A stretch of DNA of 64,000 nucleotides from positions 62,001-126,000 of the forward strand of contig NZ_BOQL01000016.1 of NCBI RefSeq assembly GCF_018332655.1. The letters run 5' to 3'. This document shows, one piece after another, positions 18,301 to 26,367 of the stretch (position 1 is the stretch's first letter; each line of letters opens with the position of its first letter). The stretch is from Actinoplanes auranticolor (GTDB lineage Bacteria; Actinomycetota; Actinomycetes; Mycobacteriales; Micromonosporaceae). Both the position numbers and the translations under genes were made by a program. The notes beneath the pieces are model-generated. The model had not been told where the DNA came from, did no database searches, and saw only the letters and a list, made by a program, of their open reading frames with translations.

Positions 18301-18744
18301 GATCGGGGCGCCACCGCGGGTGACCACCCGGCGGGCCTGGTCGAGCACCAGGTCGCCGACGGTCAGCACCGGCGGCGCGGCCGGGGTGGCCCGGCGGCCG
18401 AGGGCCTGGACGCGCGCCACGAGCTCCTCGAACGCGAACGGCTTGGGCAGGTAGTCGTCGGCGCCGAGCTGCAGGCCCTCGACCCGGTCGGCCACGGTGA
18501 CGCTGGCCGTGAGCATCAGCACCCGGGTCAGCGCCCCGGAGGCGACCAGGGCCGCGCAGATCTCGTCGCCGTGCATACCGGGCAGGTCCCGGTCCAGCAC
18601 GACGACGTCGTAGCGCGTCACGTACGCCATCTCGTGCCCGGTCAGCCCGTCGTACGCGACGTCGACCGCCATCCCTTTGCGCCGCAGCCCCCGGGCGATC
18701 GCGTCACAGAGGTTCCGCTCGTCTTCCACCACCAGCACGCGCAC
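18232..18744 (-). pseudogene. OmpR-type response regulator, C-terminally truncated
   Basis: GTG at 18744 (GGAGGG upstream) begins a complete receiver domain: VRVLVVEDERNL, the phospho-Asp in VVVLDRDLPGMHG, the Thr of LMLTAS and the Lys of DYLPKPFAFEEL. The winged-helix output domain stops after its first strand (VTRGGAPIDLTN). The frame then continues over 20 unrelated residues into kinase DNA read out of frame, ending at TGA 18232-18234. The DNA-binding helices are lost, so it cannot act as a normal transcription factor. It lies 94 bp after the propeller operon on the same strand. Confidence 0.87.
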
Positions 18745-18838
18745 CCGGGGCCCTCCGCGTTCGAAAAAATGTGGATCCACCGCACAGCCTCGCCGCCGGC
18801 CCGTAAAGAGGCCGTGAGTGCAGGCTACCGGGCAGTTA

Positions 18839-20155
18839 CTACTCGGTCAGGGGCCAGATCGCGACGGCGGCGTCGATCCGGCGGCAGACGAGCACGTCGG
18901 TCGTCGCCTGGCAGTCGCCGGAGACCGTCGTGGCCGTGCCGAGCACCCGTACGGTGAGCCGCGCCGGGTCGAGCAGCGCGTAGAAGACCACGTCGTCGCC
19001 GATGCGCTGGCGCAGTCCGACCACGGTCCCGTCGGCGCGGGGTGGCCCGGCGGCCCGCCAGGCGCCGAAGTCGCCGTGCACAGCGCCGGTGCCCGGCTCC
19101 ACCACCGCGAGCGGGTAGCTGCCCTCCAGCCCTTCACTGCCGTTGACCATCAGGTACCGCCCGGCTTCGACGGCCGTCGTCCAGCGTTTCTCGGCCCAGC
19201 GCAGCCGGCCGGTGCCGGGGTCGAGCGCCTGGACCCCGCCGCGGTAGCCGAAGACGCAGATGGCGTCGAGACAGTCCTGCACCCACCGCCCGGACAGCTC
19301 GACGGTGCTGTGCCAGCGCGGCACCAGCCCGGCCAGGGTGTACGCGGTGATCCCGCCCAGCCCGCCGACCAGCACCAGGTCGCCGGTGGGCCACACGGTG
19401 ATGCCCCGCCGGGACCAGCCGGACGGCGCGGTGGCGTCGCCCTCGGTGACCAGGGTCCCGGTGACGGTGTCGCGGACCTCGATGTGCCCGTCCGTGGTCG
19501 CCGTGATGAGCCGGTGCGGGAAGTCGTCGGTGACGGCCGCCGGGGTGGTGTATCCCTGGACCGGCTGCTCGTAGGTCCAGCGGGTGCGCCCGGTGGTCAG
19601 GTCGAGGCCGAACCAGTTCAGGTCGCCGAACTGCGGGCTGTTCTCCCGCAGCAGCACCAGGCCGTCCGGCGGGGAGACGCTGAGCAGCCGGGCCGGGGCC
19701 CGCCAGAGGGCCCGGTCGGTGCCGGCCGCGAGGGCCACCGTCGCCTCGGCGCCGACGGTGTCGACCTGGTACGACACCAGCACCGTCGGGCCCACCGAGG
19801 TGACCTGGAAGATCGCCCCGGTGACGGCGACCGTGGTGCGCGACAGGAGCTCACCGGCCGGCAGCGCGTACATGCTGATGATCTTCTGCTGGATCGCGGA
19901 GTCGTTCGTCCCGGGCCCGGTGCTGACCACGTAGAGGCGGTCCTGCTCGACGAACATGTTGTCGCCGAGGCGGGCGGGCACGATGACCGGCCCGGCCGGT
20001 GCCGCGCGGGCCGCCGCGCCGCCCAGGACGACCAGCAGGGCGGCGGACAGGGCCGCCAGCGTGGCCCGGAAGCGGTGCGGCCGGCCGCGGGACGTCACGG
20101 GGTCGCTCGGCAGCGTGCCGTGCTGCTCACCGAGGTCGATCAGGACGTCGCCCAC
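18839..20155 (-). CDS. Membrane-anchored PQQ-like beta-propeller protein 1
   Basis: A 438-residue protein, third in a tandem of paralogues. A short cytosolic tail (VGDVLIDLGEQHG) precedes one membrane helix (about 32-50) and an extracellular BamB-like propeller with repeated blade motifs such as LDLTTGRTRWTYEQPVQG and LDPGTGRLRWAEKR. Conserved Cys pairs occur at QDCLDAICVFG and GDCQATTDVLVC. The GTG at 20155 gives a length equal to its neighbours. It lies 38 bp after the paralogue 2 stop, so they form one operon. No PQQ-binding or catalytic residues are evident; a scaffold or sensing role is inferred. Confidence 0.82.
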   Translation of the reverse strand: MGDVLIDLGEQHGTLPSDPVTSRGRPHRFRATLAALSAALLVVLGGAAARAAPAGPVIVPARLGDNMFVEQDRLYVVSTGPGTNDSAIQQKIISMYALPAGELLSRTTVAVTGAIFQVTSVGPTVLVSYQVDTVGAEATVALAAGTDRALWRAPARLLSVSPPDGLVLLRENSPQFGDLNWFGLDLTTGRTRWTYEQPVQGYTTPAAVTDDFPHRLITATTDGHIEVRDTVTGTLVTEGDATAPSGWSRRGITVWPTGDLVLVGGLGGITAYTLAGLVPRWHSTVELSGRWVQDCLDAICVFGYRGGVQALDPGTGRLRWAEKRWTTAVEAGRYLMVNGSEGLEGSYPLAVVEPGTGAVHGDFGAWRAAGPPRADGTVVGLRQRIGDDVVFYALLDPARLTVRVLGTATTVSGDCQATTDVLVCRRIDAAVAIWPLTE

Positions 20156-20193
20156 GCCGTCATTGTGCGCCCGGGGACCGGGATTCGCGTGGG

Positions 20194-21519
20194 TCAGGCG
20201 TGGAAGGCCCACACCTCGACGCGCTCGCCGACCCGGCAGGCGACCAGCTCGGGGACCGCTTGGCACTGCACCGTCATGTCGGGCAGGCGGCCGAGCAGCT
20301 GCACCTCGGTGGCGTCCGGCTCGAGCAGACCGAAGACCGTGGTGCGGTCCTTCTCCAGGTGGCTGAGCAGGAAGGACTGACCGCCCTGGACCGGGAAGTG
20401 GTACCGCCACGGTGACAGGTCGAGGCGGGGGCGGCCGGTCCCGGCGTCGGCGGTCCGCACCGGCGTGGTCATCCCCTGCAGCTCCAGCACCGCGCCGGGT
20501 CCGAACCCGATCAGGTCGGTGTCGGCGATCCGCCAGCGCTCGGCACCGGTACGCGGGTCCAGCACCACGAGCTCGTCGCGGTGGCTGACACAGGTCAGCC
20601 CGGAGCAGACGCTGGAGTTGCCGGCCGGGTCCGGCCGGTCCTGCCGCCAGAGCTCGTCGAGGGTGTCCAGCGCGTACGCGACCACCGGCCCGCCCGTACC
20701 GAAGGAGCCGTAGTGCACCAGCACCGTGCTGCCGACGACCTCACCCTCCTCGGCCCGCGCGCCGTCGAGCAGGGGCACAGCCCGCTGCCGCAGCACCGCG
20801 CCGGTCGTCGGGGAGATCAGGCTCAGCTTGTCGGAGGAGAGCACCACCACGGCGTTGGCCGGGGCGTCCGTCCAGGCGGTGAAGACCGAGCCGGGGAACG
20901 CGAGCGACCACAGCGGTGCCCCGGTGGTGAGATCGAGGCCGCGCAGCTCCGTCCGCAGCGCCGGCTCGGTGTGCAGGGCCGCGCTGTTGGTGCCGTAGAG
21001 CTGGCCGGGGTCGCCGGACGCCGGGTCGTACTCGGTGCCGGGCCGGAAGATCTCCTCCTCCACGTACGCGACCGTGTCGCTGACCGGCTGCACGGCGACC
21101 GGCGACTTCCACCGGACGGCGCCGGTGCGGGCGTCCAGCACCGTGACACTGCGCCCGGCGCGCACCACGGTGACCTCGGGCGTCGCCTCGGCCACGAAGA
21201 ACGGATCCTCGCCGGCACCGCTCCGGTAGCTCCAGAGCCGGCGCAGCGGCTGGGCCTGCCAGGCGGTGAGCACCCGCGGCCGGGCGTCCAGATCCATCGC
21301 GTACAGGGTGCCGCCGATCAGCTGGAAGTCGCCGCTGGCCGGGACCGGCACCGCGCCGACGTGCTGCCAGAGCGTGGCGGCCGGCGGAGCTGCCCCGCCG
21401 AGCGCGAGCAGGAGCACGGCAGCCAGGGCCAGACCGGCCCGGCGGTAGAAGTACGCGGGCGGTGGCGTGGCCGGAGCGGGCGGAGCCGGTGTCTCGGGGC
21501 TCAGCTCGATCAGCGCCAC
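20194..21519 (-). CDS. Membrane-anchored PQQ-like beta-propeller protein 2
   Basis: A 441-residue paralogue. Its tail VALIELSPETPAPPAPATPP is followed by a membrane helix (about 28-45) and a propeller with blade motifs VLDARTGAVRWKSP, LDLTTGAPLWSLAF and LDPRTGAERWRIAD. The Cys pairs are SVCSGLTCVSH and VQCQAVPELVAC. GTG at 21519 has GAGGAG 5 nt upstream; a second GTG two codons earlier overlaps the previous stop codon as GTGA. Either way it is translationally coupled to paralogue 3. The blades should face the cell wall. Confidence 0.82.
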   Translation of the reverse strand: MALIELSPETPAPPAPATPPPAYFYRRAGLALAAVLLLALGGAAPPAATLWQHVGAVPVPASGDFQLIGGTLYAMDLDARPRVLTAWQAQPLRRLWSYRSGAGEDPFFVAEATPEVTVVRAGRSVTVLDARTGAVRWKSPVAVQPVSDTVAYVEEEIFRPGTEYDPASGDPGQLYGTNSAALHTEPALRTELRGLDLTTGAPLWSLAFPGSVFTAWTDAPANAVVVLSSDKLSLISPTTGAVLRQRAVPLLDGARAEEGEVVGSTVLVHYGSFGTGGPVVAYALDTLDELWRQDRPDPAGNSSVCSGLTCVSHRDELVVLDPRTGAERWRIADTDLIGFGPGAVLELQGMTTPVRTADAGTGRPRLDLSPWRYHFPVQGGQSFLLSHLEKDRTTVFGLLEPDATEVQLLGRLPDMTVQCQAVPELVACRVGERVEVWAFHA

Positions 21520-21521
21520 GC

Positions 21522-22838
21522 TCACTCCTCTCGCCGGTAGGCCCACACCACCAGTTCGCCGGTCGACTCGCGGCAGACGAGCCGGCTCGGCGCGGCCTGG
21601 CAGTCGCCGGTGCTGGCCGGCAGATCGGCCAGCAGCTCCGGTCGCGCGCCACCGGGGGCGGCGACGGCGACCATGGTACGGCTTCCCGAGTCGACCAGCC
21701 TGGTCACCAGCAGGTGGTCCCCGCCCCCGGCGCCGGAGACCAGGCGCCAGCCGTGCAGGTCGACGAGCACGCGCCCGGTCGCCGGGTCGATCATGCCGAC
21801 CGGGTCCGTCTCCCCCGCCGGGGTCCCGTACGCGACGACGGCCGAGCCCTTCTGTTCGATGCTGCGCCAACCGGCCTGGAACCAGCGCTGCAGTCCACCG
21901 TCCGGCTCGACGGCGCGGACCCCGTCCGGCCCGGTGAGGCAGATGAGCGGTCCGCAGGCGCTGACCCCGAACGCGTACCCGGCGGGCCGGCTCCAGCGCT
22001 GCTGCAACGTCACCGGGTCGAACGCGGTGACCACCCGGCCGGTGGGGGTGGGATGCCGCAGCATCAGCAGCCCCCCGGCGACGCTCGGGTTGTCCGGGCC
22101 GTAGTCGGCGGGCGGCAGTTCGGCGCTGGTGAGCAGGCGGCCGGTGTCGAGGTCGTGCACGGCGGCGGTGCGGTTGTCGTGCATGAGCAGCATCCGCGGC
22201 CCGCTGTCGTCCGGGCCCGGCACGCCCATCAGCACGGCCGTCGAGGGCACCGGCACCTGCCAGCGGGTGGTGCCGCTGTCCGGGCCGACCGCGTCGACCG
22301 AACCCTGGACCCGGCGGCCGGAACCGGAGCTGCGCACGCCGGAGACGGCGAGCAGAGCGCTGGAGCCGGGGATGGTGACGACGTTCCCGGCCCGCCGCCA
22401 CTGGGCCGCACCCGTGGCCAGCGAGACGGCCGTGGTGCCCGGTTCACTCCGGTTGCCCGACCACGGCCGCATCAGCACCAGGTCGCCCCCGGTACGCAGC
22501 CGGTACGTCGGCGAGGCCGAGCCGGCCTGCCAGTTCAGCCGCCCGTCAGCCAGGTCGTACGAGCTGAGCGTCCCGTAGGTCTGCGCGAGCAGGTCCCCGC
22601 CGTCGGTCAGCGTGTACGGGTCGGCCGGGCCGAACGGCAGGGTCAGCACCGCCGTCAACGCCGGTGGTGGCGGTGCCGCGGAGGCCGCCGACGACAGCAG
22701 CACGACGACCGCCAGCAGCACCGGGGCGAACCAGTCCGGCGTGGTGGGGCGAGTCGGCCGGGCGTACTCGTCCGGCTCGCCCCGGGCCAGGCCGAGATCG
22801 ATGATTACCGTGTTGCCGCCGAAGGTCTCCGCCGCCAT
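21522..22838 (-). CDS. Membrane-anchored PQQ-like beta-propeller protein 3
   Basis: A 438-residue first gene of the three-paralogue operon. The cytosolic N-terminus is longer (about 36 residues) and carries the shared VIIDLG motif followed by acidic LARGEPDEY. The membrane helix (about 37-55) is followed by a propeller whose blades are visible as VSLATGAAQWRRAG, FDPVTLQQRWSRPAG and IDPATGRVLVDLHG. Cys pairs occur at SACGPLICLTG and GDCQAAPSRLVC, in register with the other two copies. It lies 58 bp before the dxs stop, on the same strand as dxs. Confidence 0.82.
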   Translation of the reverse strand: MAAETFGGNTVIIDLGLARGEPDEYARPTRPTTPDWFAPVLLAVVVLLSSAASAAPPPPALTAVLTLPFGPADPYTLTDGGDLLAQTYGTLSSYDLADGRLNWQAGSASPTYRLRTGGDLVLMRPWSGNRSEPGTTAVSLATGAAQWRRAGNVVTIPGSSALLAVSGVRSSGSGRRVQGSVDAVGPDSGTTRWQVPVPSTAVLMGVPGPDDSGPRMLLMHDNRTAAVHDLDTGRLLTSAELPPADYGPDNPSVAGGLLMLRHPTPTGRVVTAFDPVTLQQRWSRPAGYAFGVSACGPLICLTGPDGVRAVEPDGGLQRWFQAGWRSIEQKGSAVVAYGTPAGETDPVGMIDPATGRVLVDLHGWRLVSGAGGGDHLLVTRLVDSGSRTMVAVAAPGGARPELLADLPASTGDCQAAPSRLVCRESTGELVVWAYRREE

Positions 22839-22896
22839 GCCCCAAAGGTAACGGGCAGATAACGAAATGGCTCGTTGACCTTCAGCCCTTTGGACG

Positions 22897-24822
22897 TCAG
22901 CGCTGCGGCTGGTGCTCGGTGGCCGGATCCTCCAGGTGCGAGACCCACTCGGTCACGTCGCGGGCGATGTCCTGCGCCGTGAGCCCCAGCGCGGCCAGGA
23001 TCTCGGCGCGGCTGCCGTGCGGGTGGAATTCGGCCGGCACGCCCAGGTCACGCAGCGGCACGTCGACACCGGCGTCGCGCAGGGCGCTCGCGACGGCCTC
23101 ACCCACGCCGCCGGCCCGGATGCCGTCCTCCAGGGTCACCACGAGGCGGTGCCCGCGGCTCAGCGCGGCAAGCTCGATCGGGACCGGGCGGACCCAGCGC
23201 GGGTCGACGACCGTGACGCCGTACCCCTGCTCGGCGACCCGCTCGGCGACCTCCATGCCCAGCTTGCCGAACGCGCCCACCGCGACCAGCAGGATGTCCT
23301 TGCGCTCGTCCTCGCGCAGCACGTCGACCGGACCGACCCGGCGCAACGCCGGCAGGTCGGCCGGGACCGAGCCGGTCGGGAAGCGCACGATCGTCGGGCC
23401 GTCGTCGACGGCGACCGCCTCGCGCAGCTCTTCGCGCAGGGTGATGGCGTCGCGCGGGGCGGCGATCCGCAGGCCCGGCACGGCGCCGAAGACGCTCATG
23501 TCCCAGATGCCGTAGTGGCTCGGACCGTCGGGGCCGGTGATGCCGGCGCGGTCCAGCACCATCGTCACCGGCAGCCCGTGCATCGCCACGTCCAGCAAGA
23601 CCTGGTCGAACGCGCGGTTGAGGAAGGTCGCGTAGACGGCGACCACCGGGTGCAGGCCACCCATGGCGAGGCCGGCTGCCGAGGTGACCGCGTGCTGCTC
23701 GGCGATGCCCACGTCGTAGGTGCGCTCGGGATACTTCTTCTGCAGGGCGGCGATGCCGGTCGGCTCGGCCATCGCGGCGGTGATGCCCACGATGTCGGGG
23801 CGCTCGTCGGCGATCGAGACCAGTTCGTCGGCGAAGACGTTCGTCCACTTCACCGACGGCTTCGCGGTGAGCGCCCCGGTCTGCGGGTCGAACGCGCCCG
23901 GGCCGTGCAGGCAGTCGGCCTCGTCGTCCTCGGCCGGGCGGTAGCCGTAGCCCTTGCGGGTCACCGCGTGCACGATGACCGGGGCGTTGAAGCCCTTGGC
24001 CCGGCGCAGCGCCGACTCCATCGCCTGCACATCGTGCCCGTCGACCGGCCCGATGTACTTGATGCCGAGGTCCTCGAACATCGGCTGCGGGCTGACCGCG
24101 TCCTTGATGCCCTTCTTGACCGCGTGCAGCACCTCGTAGACCGGCTTACCGACCACCGGCGTCGAGCCCAGGGCGTCCTTGACCAGGTCGAGCACCCGCT
24201 CGTAGCCGGGGTTGAGGCGCAGCGTGGAGAGGTGGTCGGCGAGGCCGCCGATGGTCGGGGCGTACGAGCGGCCGTTGTCGTTCACGATGATGACCAGGCG
24301 GTTCTTGGCCGAGGCGATGTTGTTGAGCGCCTCCCAGCACATGCCACCGGTGAGCGCGCCGTCGCCCACCACGGCCACCACGTGCCGGTCCTCGCCGCGC
24401 AGCGTGAAGGCCTTGGAGAGGCCGTCCGCGTACGACAGGGCGGTGGAGGCGTGCGAGTTCTCGATCATGTCGTGCTCGCTCTCGGCCCGGCTCGGGTAGC
24501 CGGAGAGGCCACCGCGCTGCTTCAGCCGGTCGAAGCCGTCCTGGCGGCCGGTCACCATCTTGTGCACGTACGCCTGGTGGCCGGTGTCGAACAGCACGCG
24601 GTCGCGCGGCGAGTCGAAGACCCGGTGCAGGGCGAGGGTGGTCTCCACGACGCCGAGATTGGGGCCGAGGTGGCCGCCGGTGCGCGAGACCTTGACGACC
24701 AGGAAGTCGCGGATCTCCGCGGCGAGCAGGGTCAGCTGATCGGGATCGAGGCGCTTGAGATCGCCGGGGGTCTTGATGCCCGGGAGGATGCCGGCCGTCG
24801 TCTGATCACTGCGCTCGCTCAT
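22897..24822 (-). CDS. dxs: 1-deoxy-D-xylulose-5-phosphate synthase
   Basis: Dxs condenses pyruvate and glyceraldehyde-3-phosphate with thiamine diphosphate, the first step of the MEP isoprenoid pathway. The 641-residue length is typical. Visible motifs are [31 protein letters not shown], the ThDP motif [18 protein letters not shown] and the transketolase-type pyrimidine-domain [14 protein letters not shown] with the conserved Glu. The [15 protein letters not shown] region binds substrate phosphate. It is probably transcribed alone: the upstream methyltransferase ends 195 bp away. Confidence 0.97.
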   Translation of the reverse strand: MSERSDQTTAGILPGIKTPGDLKRLDPDQLTLLAAEIRDFLVVKVSRTGGHLGPNLGVVETTLALHRVFDSPRDRVLFDTGHQAYVHKMVTGRQDGFDRLKQRGGLSGYPSRAESEHDMIENSHASTALSYADGLSKAFTLRGEDRHVVAVVGDGALTGGMCWEALNNIASAKNRLVIIVNDNGRSYAPTIGGLADHLSTLRLNPGYERVLDLVKDALGSTPVVGKPVYEVLHAVKKGIKDAVSPQPMFEDLGIKYIGPVDGHDVQAMESALRRAKGFNAPVIVHAVTRKGYGYRPAEDDEADCLHGPGAFDPQTGALTAKPSVKWTNVFADELVSIADERPDIVGITAAMAEPTGIAALQKKYPERTYDVGIAEQHAVTSAAGLAMGGLHPVVAVYATFLNRAFDQVLLDVAMHGLPVTMVLDRAGITGPDGPSHYGIWDMSVFGAVPGLRIAAPRDAITLREELREAVAVDDGPTIVRFPTGSVPADLPALRRVGPVDVLREDERKDILLVAVGAFGKLGMEVAERVAEQGYGVTVVDPRWVRPVPIELAALSRGHRLVVTLEDGIRAGGVGEAVASALRDAGVDVPLRDLGVPAEFHPHGSRAEILAALGLTAQDIARDVTEWVSHLEDPATEHQPQR

Positions 24823-25017
24823 GAGAAGTCAGTCTATCGGCGGAATCTGCGAGCGCATCCGTCGCGGACGCCCGCAGAGACGACCTCCACAAAACCTGCA
24901 CAAGCGCCTCCAGGTGACTCAGCTCACCAGGCAGGATGGAAAGGAGTCATGAACGTCGATGCATTCTCTCCATCTCCGCGCTGGTCGCGATGGCCCTGGG
25001 CCGGCCGCCGAGCGGCC

Positions 25018-26367
25018 CTAAGCCGCCGCGGGCACCAGCAGGGCGACGCATTCGATGTGCTGGGTCATCGGGAAGCAGTCGTACGCTCGCAGCTCCGCCA
25101 GCCGGTACCCGGCCGCCGCGAAGGTCTGCACGTCGCGGGAGAGGGCGGCCGGGTCACACGCCACGTAGGCCACCGCCCGGGGGCCGGCCGCGGTGATCGC
25201 CTTGACCACCTTCGCGCCCGCGCCGGTCCGCGGCGGGTCCAGCACCACCAGGTCGACCGGACCGGTGACCCGGCGCCGGGCGAGAGCCACGTCCACCTTG
25301 GCCGACACCACCTCGACCCCGGTGAGGTCGGCCAGGTTGGTGCGCGCCGCCGCCACTCCCACCGCGGCCGACTCGACGACCGTGGTGCGGGCCCGGGTAC
25401 GCTCGGCCAGGGCGGCGGCGAACAGGCCGGCGCCGCCGTACAGGTCCCAGGAGATCTCGCCCTCGGCCGGCTGCAGCATCTCCAGCACCGCGCCCACCAG
25501 GGTGTCCGCGGCCGCGGGATGCACCTGCCAGAAGCCCTCCGGCGGCACCCGCCACTCCCGGCCGGCGGCCAGCTCGCGCACCTCGGCCGGGCCCTCGATC
25601 AGCACCGGGGTGCCGCCGGGATGCTCGTCGAGCAGCGAGTCACCCACCGGGACGGGCGCCGGCGCGGCCACCGTGCCGTTGCCGCCCGGCGTGCGGGCGC
25701 CGGGCTGGACGGCCCCGGCCGCCTCGAGCAGCGGGGCGGTGGCCGGGCGGGCCAGCACGCTGACGTCGCCGCCGGTCGACGCGACCACCTCGACGGCGGC
25801 CGCTTCCGGCCACAGCCGGCCGGTCACGTCGAGCTTCTGCAGGCCGGGGTGGGCGATCAGGCAACGATCGACGGGTACGACCTGGTGCGACCGGTGCTGT
25901 AGCAGCCCGGGCCGGCCGGCGGCGTCGACCGCGTACCGTACCCGCGACCGCCAGCCCAGCGGGCCGCCCGGCAGCGGCCGGACCCGGACGTCGAGCTCGG
26001 CGATGCGTTCGCCGCTCAGGCCGCCCATCCGGCCCAGCAGCTCCTTCACCACCGCGGTCTTCCACTCCAGCTGCGCGGCCGGCGCCACGTGCTGCAGGTC
26101 GCAGCCGCCGCAGCCGCCGGGATGCGCGAACGCGCACGGCGGCGTCACCCGCTCCGCCGCGGCCTCGAGGATCTCCACCGCGTCCCCGCGCAGGTAGCCC
26201 TTGTGCAGCTCGGTCAGCTCGACCGTGACCCGCTCCCCCGGCAGTGCGTGCCGCACGAAGACCACCCGGCCGTGCGGGCCGCCGATCCGGGCCACGCAGT
26301 GCCCGCCGTGCGCGGGCGCACCGACGGTGACCTCGACGCGGTCACCCTCGAACAGTTCGTCGCTCAC
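25018..26367 (-). CDS. TRAM-domain SAM-dependent RNA methyltransferase (TrmA/RumA family)
   Basis: A 449-residue uridine-C5 methyltransferase. An N-terminal TRAM OB-fold (about 6-65, VEVTVGAPAHGGHCVARI) should bind RNA. Cysteines in CAFAHPGGCGGCDLQH resemble the RumA iron-sulfur site. The SAM domain shows ISWDLYGGAGLFAAALAERT and LVVLDPPRTGAGAKV. The catalytic-nucleophile region is YVACDPAALSRDVQTF. The GTG start overlaps the transporter stop by 4 bp (GTGA). In related genomes the same pairing is kept (Rv2689c/Rv2690c, from memory). The exact tRNA or rRNA target is unknown. Confidence 0.9.
   Translation of the reverse strand: MSDELFEGDRVEVTVGAPAHGGHCVARIGGPHGRVVFVRHALPGERVTVELTELHKGYLRGDAVEILEAAAERVTPPCAFAHPGGCGGCDLQHVAPAAQLEWKTAVVKELLGRMGGLSGERIAELDVRVRPLPGGPLGWRSRVRYAVDAAGRPGLLQHRSHQVVPVDRCLIAHPGLQKLDVTGRLWPEAAAVEVVASTGGDVSVLARPATAPLLEAAGAVQPGARTPGGNGTVAAPAPVPVGDSLLDEHPGGTPVLIEGPAEVRELAAGREWRVPPEGFWQVHPAAADTLVGAVLEMLQPAEGEISWDLYGGAGLFAAALAERTRARTTVVESAAVGVAAARTNLADLTGVEVVSAKVDVALARRRVTGPVDLVVLDPPRTGAGAKVVKAITAAGPRAVAYVACDPAALSRDVQTFAAAGYRLAELRAYDCFPMTQHIECVALLVPAAA

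Noticed and set aside
24948..25020. ATG with a strong AAAGGAG upstream (MNVDAFSPSPRWSRW), between dxs and the methyltransferase
   Set aside because: The frame runs antisense into the methyltransferase gene with no stop near; a hydrophobic piece (ILSISALVAMALG) exists only in another frame. It may be a decayed start, but no gene can be supported.
22912..25902. 996-codon plus-strand frame antisense to dxs and the methyltransferase gene
   Set aside because: It is an artefact of high GC third positions; the protein has no family features and lies opposite two clear genes.
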